Assembly (NCBI RefSeq): GCF_035582795.1
Contig: NC_134373.1
Coordinates: 14,778,001-14,842,000 of the forward strand
From: Mycteria americana
Lineage: Eukaryota; Chordata; Aves; Ciconiiformes; Ciconiidae
DNA: 64,000 nucleotides
Reading direction: 5' to 3'
Positions 10,387-37,049 of the stretch are shown here, piece by piece (the stretch's first letter is position 1; each line of letters begins with the position of its first letter). A program made the translations under genes and the position numbers. The notes beneath the pieces were generated by a model, which was not told the DNA's origin, did not search any database, and was given only the letters and a program-made list of their open reading frames with translations.

Positions 10387-10425
10387 GCAAAGAGGCCCAG
10401 CAGCCCCTGCGCCGCCTTTATATAG
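10387..10425 (-). promoter_or_regulatory. EEF1B2: EEF1B2 core promoter: TATA box and 5'TOP start
   Basis: On -, CTATATAAAGG (10425-10415) lies about 30 bases upstream of CCTCTTTGC (starting 10395), a C followed by pyrimidines as in 5'-terminal oligopyrimidine mRNAs. The 5'UTR would be about 64 bases to the ATG at 10331. TOP starts are expected for translation factors and place the mRNA under mTOR-LARP1 control (family knowledge). Confidence 0.75.
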
Positions 10426-10667
10426 CGGTTCGTATCCCTCCGCTGCCTTGCACGCGCATGTAGCCCTCCGCAAGAATGAACCGCGAAGTAGTTCCTCAGG
10501 GGTTGCTCCGGCGCAGGGCGCGCAGCGGACAGGACAGCGGAGGAGCGGGGAAGGACCGGAGTAATAAATGTAACGTGAGTGATAAGGCCCAGGAAGCTTT
10601 CCAGTGCCACATTGCAACATCCCCTGTGCTGTCCCCCCGGCCCCCCCTCCCGCACCGCAGGCACCAG

Positions 10668-10933
10668 CGGAAGTTGCCGGAGTTGGACGAAGAAAGAAGC
10701 GGAAGGAGACGGAAATTGCCGAGGGTGGCGTGCCTGACGGTGGCCGGGAAGGCGCTGGGAGAACGGCGGAAATTGCCGAGTTCCATCGTTCGCCGATCGT
10801 CTGACGGAAATCCCCGAAGCGGTTAGTTCCGAAGATTGCCGAACGCGCGCGTCAGGAAACGACGCACGTCGCCGAGGCTGCCCACTCCGGAGACTGCCGA
10901 AGAAGGCTCCGGGCAGCGGCGGAAAGGCCCGAG
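10668..10933 (+). promoter_or_regulatory. Degenerate array of CGGAA..TGCCGAG motifs at the NDUFS1 promoter
   Basis: Eight or nine related copies sit at about 10668, 10698, 10709, 10766, 10804, 10828, 10865, 10886 and 10918. The best pair is CGGAAATTGCCGAG (10710 and 10767). The GGAA cores resemble ETS/GABP (NRF-2) sites, which drive many nuclear genes for respiratory subunits. Spacing is irregular (11-57 bases), so this is not a clean tandem repeat. Confidence 0.6.
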
Positions 10934-10934
10934 G

Positions 10935-11018
10935 CCGCCGCCATAGAGGCTGAGGCGGAGGGCAGCCCGTGCCGCGGCGGGGAAGGCCGAGGCGCCTCCG
11001 CCGCCTGTCCCGCGCCAG
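10935..11018 (+). other. NDUFS1: Possible NDUFS1 untranslated exon 1 (3' boundary only)
   Basis: NDUFS1 needs an upstream untranslated exon because its coding exon has an acceptor at 11848-11849. The best donor I see in the island is CCAG|GTAACG at 11019. Alternatives are CCAAG|GTGACC near 11190 and CAGAG|GTAGTG near 11580. The transcription start is not defined by any visible core element. Confidence 0.35.
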
Positions 11019-11853
11019 GTAACGGCGGACGCCGCGGCAGGGACGGCGGCGGCGCCTCCGCAGCGCGGGGACGGCGGGCTGCGGCGGCCCCGTTACGGGC
11101 GCCCTCCTCCCGTCGCGGCTCCCGATGCCCTTGACGGGCTCCGCGGCGGGCCGGGGGCTGCTCGGCGGGCAGCGGCGGAGGCGCCTCCAAGGTGACCCCC
11201 GCGCCGGGCGGCGGTGCCGCGGGCCGTGCCCTCGGCCCCGGCGCTGTGGCGGAGCGCGCCGGGGCCCGCCTGGGAGGCGCCGCCGGCGGGGACGGGGACG
11301 CCGGGCCCGCTGCTGAGCTGCGCCGTCTGGCGAGGCCCCGGCGCGGCCCCTGGGGGAGCGGGGCCCGGGGGACGGGGCGGGCAGGCGCCCCGCGCGTTGG
11401 CCCGCTGCAGGCGGAGAGCCTGCTTGGTTTCTGGCCGCAGCCGCCGCTCGGGCCGGCGGCGGAGCGCTTGTTGCGTGCCTTTGCGGTTGTTTGTAAACAC
11501 GAACCGGTTGCGGTGAAGCTGCCACCCGTTCTCGATGGCTGCTCTCCCTTCGTCCGTGCTCCTGGCAGCTCTCGCAGAGGTAGTGGCTTGAGCTAGGCCG
11601 CCAGCTGTTTATCGTCGTGACTTGCACCCTTTTTACTGTCAGGTGACATGCTTATATATGAAGTATAGACAGTTATAAAAAGAGAGCCATACCTTGTAGT
11701 TTAAGAAAGAAGGTTCTTACTCTTCTGCACATATAGGCACGTACATACTTTTTTGCAACTAGTACGGAAGTTTTTACTCTGCCTTTTTAAAACCTGTCTG
11801 CAAACATTTGAACCGATAAAACTCAGTGCTGTTTTCTCTCTTACCAAAGCACC

Positions 11854-26647
<14,794 letters not shown>

Positions 26648-27250
26648 AGTCTAATCAGACTGCTACCACCTCCATCCAAGTATTTGTTGCAGTTAACTGC
26701 TGTGACTGATTTCCTTTTTTTTTTTTTTTTTTTCAAAATCTGTTTGCTAGGTCGTTGTATTTTTATTTTCTTCATTCACCTTTTCATCAGTTCCAATACA
26801 CCCATAATATTACAGGACTGTTGTTGTGTCTGAGGGAACATGCAGCACTCAACTTACTGTACCCAGAGGCAGAGTACATGATGATACAAATAAATTATAA
26901 TACCAAACAATCCATTACCTATGTTATTCATATAGCTCCACTTCTTGCATGAAAAGAACTCAGTAAGCAACTCAGACTCAGTAAGTCTTGATTTGCTAGG
27001 ATCAAGTCTACATGGCAAACATACTAGATTGTAGCCTTCTTCCAGAGTATCCAGGTATCTTAATTTTAAGCACTGGTGAGAGTGTGAACATGCTATTTTT
27101 GTAATGCACTTTCAGAGCAAGTTGTCCCTCTTTTGAGTCAAGCATACCTGGTTTATGTCAGTGTTCAGACCTACCACTGCTCTAGATATTTGGATGTTTC
27201 TCCACTTCGTTTCAGTTGAGAAACTACTCATGCAGGAAATAAAAATAATT
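26648..27250 (+). other. NDUFS1: NDUFS1 3' untranslated region (inferred)
   Basis: After the TAG at 26645-26647 comes a T19 run (26715-26733), then candidate poly(A) signals AATAAA at 26889-26894 and 27238-27243. Neither has a strikingly strong GT-rich downstream element, so the true end is uncertain. Confidence 0.5.
26889..26894 (+). promoter_or_regulatory. NDUFS1: Candidate polyadenylation signal, NDUFS1
   Basis: The first AATAAA after the stop codon. A second at 27238-27243 is an alternative. Confidence 0.45.
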
Positions 27251-29264
27251 TTGATGCCGTGAAAAAGGAAAGCAATTTTCACACAGCTTCCTCACACTGA
27301 ACTGCTTTAAAAATTTAGCAAAAAGATATAGGCCTTTAGCTACACCAGTTCAAGTACAGAAAAGATCTCAGAATAGTTTCTCTGGGCACTGATCTTTTTA
27401 TAGCAAAGTGGAGGAAGGCGTTATGTCTGGTGTTTGGGTTTTTTTTGGTTTTGTTTTTTAAGCTTTAGAATGACTTCAGAACAGTGACCCTCTACTCTGT
27501 TATGTTGGTTAATGTAAGTTTGGAAGGATAGCTTCCTCTTCAACAGGCTACTAGCATAATAAGGTTTAGAGTAATCCTTCCAAGAATCATGCAAATGGGA
27601 ACAGTATCATAAAGCCATCACGTCCAACTTTTTTAATAAAGAAAAAAAACAAACTTAATTTTGCATGAGGAAAAGCTGTATTTTCCAGTGTAGAATAATA
27701 CTGAGCGCATGAGAGTGCTGCTATAGAAGCCTTAGCTTTATAGAATTCCTTTTTTCTTCCATGCTTGAAATTTTTCAGTAACAAGCAAGTAATTTTTTAA
27801 AAATTGTTTTCCTTCTGCCTAGGAAGAAAACTCTTCCTGGTTGTCCTGTTATAGTCCAGTGTCCTTACACGAGCTGACTAGGTCTTAAATGTTGGACATT
27901 GTTTGACTCAGCCTGCCATCTTCCAGTTACCAACAGGATCAGTCCTCTTGGTGGTACAAAATGAAGACAACTATTCACTTTGTTCAAAGATACCATGCAT
28001 GTTAATGAGACATCTAGAAATACTGTAGTCTGTTTTTAATGTGGCAGCTCACAGGACCCCATAGTGTGTATGTCCGCATGTGTGACCGAGTACAGCATAC
28101 AGCCTTCATGTTGTCCTTGTGGAATGTTACGTCTTTAGGAGGAAGAGGGGTTTATGGCAGGGACATAGCAAAAGAAGAGTGTGTGTGAGAACACATGCCA
28201 AAAGCAAGGCAGTTGGCTCTTCTCACAGATGGTAGGTTTAAGGGGAAAGGATGTAGCTGAATCCTATATTCAGTAAAACATTTGGTTCTCAGGTTCCTAG
28301 GATGAAAACCTTATTTTTTTCCTGAAAATCCATGTTGTACAAACACAGAGGAATAATTTCAGCTGTGCAACAAGTCAGTTATCACTTCTTCACTTCAAAA
28401 TTTATAAAGGTTCAAAAGCTTTAGAGCATTTTTTGTTTTGCCTTAAATGTTATAGCATTATTTAACTCCGGGAGCTCTGGCACACATTACTTTTTGGTTT
28501 TTTTGAAAGCTCTGCATCCTTCAGTTAGTGTATATAGGAGATCCTTATTTCTATTCAAAAAGTGTCCAGCCCTTATCTTGAAAGACAAAAAGGATGAGGT
28601 ACACGTGCTGTCTGTCCTGCTTCTGCCCTCTTCCCGAACATAGAACTTTTCAGCCAAACTTGATAGTAGCAACAAGGCTCTCTGCAAATTTGACTGTTGG
28701 AAACGGGATAGCAAAGAGAAATCTAAATTAGCATTCTTATCATCTGAGTTTACAGTGTAGCCCTTCCCTTATCTCTTCTGTTTGTTCTGGTGGCTGGACA
28801 GTCAGTGCATATGTGGACTTTTGCCCACCTAGCGATAAAACGATAGTAGGTGTGTGCAAAGGAATGGAGGTGAAGTAACCTGGGCAAAGTATTGGAACAG
28901 AAATCTACAGAAACAAGGTTATTCATGCAACTTAATTCTGTTTATTTAAAAAAGAAGTTAACAGTGCTACTACTTGCTGGTTCTGAAGCTGCAACCTCAG
29001 ATTAAAGCAGAGCATTATGAGAAGGCAATGAAGAGCTGGGATGACGGGAGATGAACACGCTCAAAGTATTGTTCTTGACTGTTAAATTAAGGGCTTATTA
29101 GCTAGGTGATACATTGCCTGAACGTTCAGTTCTGCTGACGCAGCTACCCTCCAAATGCAATGTTGGTGGGTGCATTTATCCAGACTGTGTTGTGGGGTAC
29201 AGAGTACTTTATTTTAAAGCTTAGACCAGAACTGAAGGAGATTTAATTCCCCAAATGCAGCCCT

Positions 29265-29285
29265 AGTACCACCTGGTGGCCAACT
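29265..29285 (-). promoter_or_regulatory. CTCF-like motif
   Basis: AGTACCACCTGGTGGCCAAC resembles the reverse complement of the CTCF site (CCACCTGGTGGCCA core is intact). It lies about halfway between the NDUFS1 3' end and the INO80D promoter. Motif match only. Confidence 0.35.
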
Positions 29286-31494
29286 GGCAGAATTTCTCAC
29301 TGGTTGCATCGCCAGTTATGGTCCCATAACTTCATCTCGCTTCTTCCTGTACACTCCTGTCTGCACAGACAGCACAAGAAAGAACAGCTATGTGTCTAGA
29401 AGAGAGATGGATGGGTTTAGTCATTAAGTATCCTCTTCTCTCAATGCAGCACTATGTGGACATAGCTCTTGCATGCAAGCAAGTAACCCCAAACGTGGCT
29501 TAGATTAAACCTTGCCTTTATCTAGTCCTGTCTTCAGCAGAAGGTTGTGGGGAGTGGAGAGGGAAAAGGCTGTGTTAATTCACAGTAGAACCCTACTAAG
29601 CACTTATATTTTTCAAGCAAGTTTAGGCCAGGTTAACACCAACAGTCATATTAAAGAGGAACAAACTTTGTCAAAATACTGCAGGCAGATTTAAGCATCT
29701 AAGTCTAAAGCTGTGATTTTAAAACAAACAAATTTTTTAAAAAACCCTGTTCAATAACCACCTTCCTGGAAGCACCATCATCCCATGGGTACACCCCTAC
29801 AGTTCCAGAGGAAGACTGCTTTAAATCCTGGGCAATTTAGTGAGCTTCTTCAATAAAAAGAAACCAGACAATGTGGTCCCAAATGGAAGTCAAGTCAAAC
29901 TGGGGTATGTTCTCAGCAAGACTCTGAAACAGCCAACAAAACTAGGCCAGTCATAAAAATAGCTGTAACTACTTTTTTTTTTTTTTTTAATGTATTTTGA
30001 AGCGTAGCTCAAGGCAGAAAAGGAAGTGTCTGTAGCATTTCCCCAGGAAGTAAAAGATTTGGGATTAATGCCTCTTCTGAGGCTGAGAGATTCTTGCAAC
30101 GTAGTGGCTGCTGTCTGCTTGGCTGGGGGATGTGCTGTGTATTACTGTTGAAGCGGACAGAAAAGCAGCTAAGATTCATAGAGCTAAAGAAAAAGCAGAG
30201 CGGCAGCCTGGCATCAGCCTTAATCAAAGAGAAAAGGTAATAAAACCTCACCTCCCTCCCTGTCCCCACACGCCTGCTCCTCAGAAAATAACTCCAAACA
30301 ATGGCTAAGCCAAAACATCCTTTCCCAAAACAAAGACAGTCTCTTAATAATTATTTGTTTTGTTGTCCTTCGAATATGCAATTAGATGAAATCACCTTCA
30401 GTGATGAAGGGTTGAAAGACTGACTCTTTCAAGGCACTGACAGGACATGAACAGAAAAAGTGCTAACAAGCAAACTGATAGAAGAGGACTTAATTGTGAA
30501 TACCATCATGGAGAAAAATTAGCAGTAAGTAAGTGGGGAATTATGGAGAGCACCTAAAAGTTAAGGACTTCACTGACAACCGAAGTAAGCTTTTTATCAG
30601 GAGTACAAGAACATGTTTTATGGGGTAAGTTCTCCCAGAGTTACCCGAGAAGTTGCCTTGCTCAAGAAGCAGTTTTTAAAATCCTGTTTAAAAAAAACCC
30701 AGAACTATTATTAATGGGTATTAACAGATATTTATTATTATTCATAAAATGTCAAATGGGCACAGGTACCTTTGGGAATGAAATACTGGAGTTTACAGAG
30801 TCACAAGGAAAACTTTGTTCAGAAACAAACACCGAATCCTTCGCTGTGTGTGGGGGCTTATACAAGTCATGGTCCTCTCTGTTGTGTAAGGTTTTATCCA
30901 ACAGACACTTTACAGTAACACATATTAGCTGATGGAATGATATCAGCAATGTGTCCCACAGTACCTGGGTATCCCCAGCTCCCCACAGCTAAGCACAACA
31001 GAGGAATGGCACAGAGTCATAAGAGACATATATAAACCCTTGCGATTCAAACTCTGAGTGACTCCATAATCAGCAAAGGCTGCTATGCTAAACACTGTTA
31101 ATATGTGTTTTCCTCCGGCTACATGCAAGCATCCGTTCACTGTGCCTAACGCTGAGAAGCCTACTGAGATCTAGAGGCCTCTTTGTGTAGTAAGACATCA
31201 TAGCTGGTAGAGGCATCTCCTCGCTCTGATGCTAATACTGAATTTTGAATATGCTTAACTAATATTTCAAAGAAGTAATTTTATTTCTTCTTGTCACCTT
31301 CTGTACACCTGTGTCTATGTTTGAAATGGATCAGAGATAAGAACCATGCATCAAAAAGAAACATACTAAGAGCAAAAAGCTTCATGTATAACAAATAACT
31401 TTCAAAATCCACTGGGATCTCATGACCCTAGACAGCAATTAAGCCTTATGCTTTGATGTTAGCTCAACTCCAACTATTTTTGAAAAATCCTGTC

Positions 31495-31630
31495 CTGCAT
31501 GCTTTTCGTTTCTGAATTATCCATCACAGGATATTCCACACCTTTGTTTGAAGCATCTTATACTGGCTACTCTCAGAAGAGTAAGAGATCGTTGATTTGA
31601 TCCAGAGTGGGAATTCTCATTTTTCCAGTT
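31495..31630 (+). mobile_element. Old CR1/L3-like LINE 3' tail (relict)
   Basis: Segments such as TATCCATCACAGGATATTCCA, CACACCTTTGTTTGAAGCATC, TACTGGCTACTCTCAGA and GATTTGATCCAGAGTGG follow in order the 3' end of an ancient CR1/L3-type LINE common in turtles and crocodilians (recalled consensus). It is heavily diverged, non-coding and in + orientation. Confidence 0.5.
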
Positions 31631-34600
31631 TGCAGCAATGACCAAGACCCACTCTAACCTGAATGTAAATGAATAACTGAATAGCAGAAAGAAGGACTGG
31701 TAGTAAAGTGTGTAGTTTCTTAACCGCTACAATTACAGTTAATGAAATACCAATAGACAGAAGCAGATAGTAAAAATACAATAGTATGCTTTGAATTAAC
31801 AGTGGGCTTCCCAGTAAAATCAGACTGTATTAGAGCATTCTGCTGGGACAGTTTATTCCATCCATTTGTCTTCTATTTAAAGAAGTCTCCACAGATGCCT
31901 GTCATGTACTCTGGACAACCTTCCCACAATTACTAGTCTTACTATTTTGTCTTTGCTGAGCTTTAGGAAGACAATACCATTTATTTAATGCAGATTAAAA
32001 TACACATTGATAATGAAGAACAGATTAGTTAAGACTTAGTTAATTACTATTTTCGGTACAGTTCACTATCAATTAATTATATTATCATGCAATAGCTAGC
32101 ATACGTCTGCTCCCAATTGGTTAAATACTTCTGCAACTATCCTCCTACTGAAATCCACAGCAAAATTCCCATTGCTCCAATAAGCTTTAATGAAGCCCCT
32201 AAGACTCCAGAAAACAAGGTCAGTCATTGGTACTTGGTGTTGCTTTGCTAGCATGTATGACTTCAAAAGAAGGAAAGCAAAGTTACTCTGTTCTAAATAT
32301 GGCTTGTCCTATACTTTCAGCTGTGCTGTCTGCCATATAGGAGTGCACAAAAACATGGGTTTGAAGGGGTTTAGCAGCCAAATGAAGAAACTGAATTTAT
32401 GCCATAACTTGGGTGTATTTGCTAGAGAAAAATCTTTAGACTGTAGACAATGTTTTAGTATAGGGACTCTTACTTTGATGCTTGGAAAAGTGGCAAAAAG
32501 CATGCCGGTTATCAAAAACATACTACTGCAGCAGACAGGATAACTGAAATTCAGATATGCTAGAAACAGCCACTGCAATATAATTTCCATGTTAAAGAAT
32601 TGTTGAAAAATAAGAATAAGCATTTTTCAATAATACTATTATGCTGGACTTTAATGGTTAGCTTGACCCCAGAGTTTACCACAATTAAATAAACCAATAC
32701 CACATAAAACTGCTGCTCAAGATGTTGCTTAGAAGAATGTGTCTAATCATAATTTTCATTTTTATTTAATTTGCCACCCTTTTCAGTGTTTAAATGCCTA
32801 AAGACAAGATCTTCTATACAAATGTGACTCTATATATGAAAGTCTAATGAACACCTACACACTTAGAGTTGTTCCTCCCCTTCACAATATTTACCTGCGT
32901 TTTAAATAAATTGCTGATCCCTTTCGCAAGCATTTGAAGACATTGGAACTGTCTCCTCAGAATGTATGTGTTTTTCAAGGAATAATACCAAGATGCTGAT
33001 GTTATAATACTATTTGCTGAAAACCCCAGACTCTTCACCACAGGCACAGCGTCTAAGTCACGCTCCAGAAATTCCTGAGGTCTGCACTGGGTGTGCATAT
33101 GACCTTGGGAGAGAGTCAAGGTTCATTTCTTGATGCAGCCTCCTCCACTAACTGGTATACAACCTAAAGCATCTATTCCATTACTTTTATTAGACTCACA
33201 AAGCTTATTCGCTATGTCACTGCCCTCTGTCACACTATTAATACCAGTGAGACCCATCAGTGAAGTATGCCTCATTACCTAGAAACCAGTGATTTAGGGA
33301 ACATTAATGTTCTTTGACCACTCTGTGGTCAAGCGTACAATACGTTTCCTGGCCGGAGCAGTTGGTCCAGGGATGCGGCCACTTTAAAGTCAAAGCAGAC
33401 AGACCTATTCTGTAATGAAGAAATGGAATTTCCAGAATACAATTCTTCATGTTGTACAGGGGATAATTGTCGCTTTGGGTTTACACACCGTCCTTGTACA
33501 GGAGTCTCAGAGTCCAATTTGTTCTCCAACATAATTTCAGAGCACTGCTCTACTCTTATCAAAATGATGCATCTCCTAACTTAAGAGAAAAGTCTTGTCC
33601 ATAAAGATAAACAAATCTTTTTTAAAACTTTCTTTTAATTCTGCAGTACTAAAGCTAGCAGACTTTGCTCCTTTAGGGTGTTACTGTGTGACATTTTGTG
33701 GTCAACAAAACAATTAAAATAATATTTGCAATTTTTAGTAAATTACTGAAAAGCAAATCCTTTTAATCCTCTCAGGTAAGTAAACAAAGTTTTGTTAAAT
33801 AAATTCCTCCATCCCTAACGTACAGATTTGAATTTCTGTGTTGAGAAATGACTACACAATAGTCCATGTAACTAAGATCTAGTGAATTTTTCCTCTTTAT
33901 TTTGTCCTCCTTAAAAAGATTCCATTTTTTTTGTACAAGACACTAAGAAATACCCCATTTCAGTTCTCTTATTCCAAACTAGATTCAAAATATTTCTCCT
34001 TTCCCTTAGCATTAAGCTTCTGACTTTGCAATTAACACACATCAAATAGATCTCAGGATGTCACCAAAATGTGTAATGCTACTATGATGCATGTTTAAAT
34101 TCAGGCATGCAAGTAATCCGATTAAAGTCAGTACCTGCGAAGTCAAGCACATAAGCCACAGAAAGGGTTTAATATTGCTTCTGTGTTCAGGTTCTCAAGT
34201 GCTTTCACAGCCATTTCTCTAACATGTTGTATCATCTGCATCCCATTAAAAAAAAAAAAACTAAGATACTTCTCCTTCAGCGTGCTGTACAGATATTCTC
34301 AGGAGTACCACAGAAAAGACTCAGTATACACCAGTTGTTCATGGTATGCCTCTCTTCCTAAAACACTAAAAATTTCTTAATAGTGCAATAAAGAGAACTA
34401 ACGAATTATACTGAACTACTGAATTACAGTTAAAAGTAGCAATTCTTTTGTTTGACATAATGCTAGATACAAGAAATCACTTCGTGCAGAAACTTGAATT
34501 CAGTAGTCTAGCAAAACACTACCAACTTGGTAAGAGTTTTACGCAAGTTAAGTACTGAGTGAGTCTTCAAACGCTTCTGAATTATTAATCAGGCCTGCAA

Positions 34601-35617
34601 GCACTTGCAAAGCAGGGGCTGAGAATTTGGTCCTTTATTTATTTAGAATAAAAGAAAGGGAAATATTAGTTTACACTGCATTTGTTGAATTTCTGAATCC
34701 ATTGAGATAATTTATTCATAATATTTCAAAAGGGTTCCTTTTTTAATCGTCCCATATATGACCAACATTTGTAATCCCTGTCATTCCTGTAATGGATTTT
34801 AGATATAGAATATAAAAGTATTTTTTGTTTAAATATCTTACAAAAAGAATCATTATAGTTCATGCTCCAAAGCACACAATAACGACTGTGATAGGTAAGA
34901 TTATGAAGTACCCTAATTATCGCATTACTTCTATACAAAATACAAAATCTTTTAAAAGACAATACAAGAGCAAGATATTTGATTATTTTTTGTTTTTCCA
35001 ATGTCAGAGCAGCATAATGCATTTAATGGATTAATAATCTGATACAGAAAAACACCTCCTATGCAATAACTCCATAGAATGCGACACTCTGGATTATTAA
35101 AATGTGCTAGGTAGACTAACCATAATTTAAAAAAATTCCCGCTGAACAAAAAATATACAGTTTGACAGAAAGACCAGCCGACTTTATAATTATACTTTAA
35201 TTCAAACCAATTTATCTAAATGAAAACCCACTATAAACACACCAGCTACACTCACTATACTAGCTAGGCAACTCACAAGGTATGTTTTGAAAACGGAATG
35301 TATCTAAATTCAGGAATAACTTTTTTTTTTTTTTAAAGATTACAGTAACTGAGCTAAAACAACATATTTTAGATTTGACAGAGGAAGGGGAAAGGTTGAT
35401 AACATACTAAGTAATTCAATACCTTCATTCATCTGACCTTAGTCTGACTGCAGTTCAATTAGCCTATACTACCTGAATAATTTTTACTATGGAAAAATCT
35501 TAAATAATTTTTTTTATGTATAGCTCCTTAGCTTCCTAGTTATTTCTTCTTCCTTCGGGACAAATAAAAAGGCATCTTTGCAGTTCATCTCTGAACAGGG
35601 CTGTGCATGATCCTATT

Positions 35618-35740
35618 TCAAGAAACATTATCGTAGGTCTGCTGAATACAGCGATCAGTGTCTTCACCTATAGATACATGGTAGCATCTCACATTGTTTT
35701 GACAGCATTTCATATATTTTTTACCATCTAATAAAAACAT
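35618..35740 (-). other. Exon-like short reading frame, unrecognised
   Basis: On -, a good acceptor (TTTTTCTTTGTTGCAG) is followed at once by an ATG and 40 codons with four Cys (KCCQNNVRCYH, DRCIQ), ending in TGA at 35618. A donor-like GTGAAG lies at 35667-35662. I do not recognise the peptide, and a frame this short arises often by chance. It is either an exon of an unknown - strand transcript or noise. Confidence 0.2.
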
Positions 35741-36599
35741 CTGCAACAAAGAAAAACACAACGACTATTTTATATTACAACATATTGTAGTATAAATTAA
35801 TAGCATTTCTCAACTCTGTAAAGACGAAGTCAGGAATAATAGTATTCATAAATACCAGGAAGAAAGCCCCCAAATCAAAACAGTAACTTAAAAAGAACCA
35901 AAACAGATTGTAGAAGGCTGCAAAGTGCTTTGAAAACATTAGAAACAAAACTCAACTATTGCCTCCAAATTTCTTGCTATGAGCTTTATTTTTCCACATC
36001 CCATCCTGAAGGGCAGACAATGCTAAATTTATGACAGATTAGCAGAATTTCTCAGATATATATCACAGGTTCCACTCACTTGCATTAAATCCCCCATAGC
36101 TTCTCTACATGGCCTACTATAGGAAAAAAAAAATTTAAAAAAGCTGTTTTTTCCTACCTGTACATTCAGTTTTATTTACAATGTCTTGAGAGAGAGAAAG
36201 ATGTAATGGTACAGTTACGCCAAACTATCCCACCTCAATCTCAGCTGTTCTACCGAGAGTACGAGTCCCCCAAAAAAGTTAAACTAACTTTCACAATTAC
36301 ACATTAATTTTTAGAACTATCACACAACGACAGAAAAGTTATCAACTTTATAAATTACAGGAAAAAAATACGGATTTTTAATTTTTAAAGAAAAACAAAG
36401 TTACTAAAAATGTATTTTTTACCGTACCTCCTTTTAATTTTTTTTTCCAGAAAGCTGATCTTAACAGGTTATAAAGAAAATTATTTCTTCAGCCACATGC
36501 CTTTGTATTTTATTTTTATTCAAAATTAAAAGTCACATAAATTATAAAAAAATTTGGTTTTGGCCATTTGGCTCCCTCCCCCAAATTGACACTTTATAA

Positions 36600-37045
36600 A
36601 AACCTTGTGTACTTCTTTTCCCCCTCCCTCTCTCCCTCTCTACTACCTCCAAGATGGTAGGAAAGTTGTTGTTTTGGAGGGCAGAGGAGCCGCTCTCTGA
36701 TGTTATGTCCTCTCAGTGCCTGTAGTGGTGCTGTAGGAGGCTGCTGGCTCTCTTCTTGAGCAGCCCCAGCAGCCCTGCCTTCTTTGCTGGAGAATATATT
36801 CAGGGATTCCCCTTAATAATCACCTACCCTCTGAGCACTTTGTAGTTTTAAAATAATAAAGAGCCCCCAAAGCTTCCTCCCCACAAAAAGCAGGATCTTC
36901 TCAGAGCCAGGGGGGCAGCAGCTCCTCAGCACAGCGCCCGAGCCCATTCCCAGTCCCTCTGCTGGGGAGGAAACTCTGATCTGTCAGCCCAACAGAGGGA
37001 AAGGGGGGAGAGGAGAGAGAGGAGAAAAAAAAAGCAGCTGGAAAG
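36600..37045 (+). promoter_or_regulatory. INO80D: INO80D promoter and untranslated exon 1 (inferred)
   Basis: A pyrimidine-rich block (CCCCCTCCCTCTCTCCCTCTC) and an AAGATGG YY1-like motif near 36650 precede a stretch that ends in a strong donor GGAAAG|GTAAGC at 37046. This fits an untranslated first exon ending at 37045. The transcription start is not precisely visible. Confidence 0.5.
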
Positions 37046-37049
37046 GTAA

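Larger units (their letters stand above)
9880..11620. promoter_or_regulatory. CpG island shared by EEF1B2 and NDUFS1 promoters
   Basis: About 1.7 kb of dense GC and CpG spanning EEF1B2 exon 1, the gap between the divergent genes, and the NDUFS1 first-exon region. Long stop-free frames here arise from base composition. The EEF1B2 start is TATA-driven; no TATA is seen for NDUFS1. Confidence 0.85.
27250..36600. other. Intergenic DNA between NDUFS1 and INO80D
   Basis: About 9 kb, AT-rich, with no supported protein gene. It holds an old CR1/L3-like tail (31495-31630), a CTCF-like motif (29265-29285), T-runs (29973-29988 and 35321-35334) and weak - strand exon-like segments (34135-36165). The human block likewise has no well-known protein gene here. 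Confidence 0.6.

Noticed and set aside
10248-11627. 459-codon open frame on - running in frame into EEF1B2 exon 1
   Set aside because: Most lies upstream of the TATA/TOP start and is Arg/Pro/Ala-rich low complexity typical of a CpG island. Only the last 27 codons are real EEF1B2.
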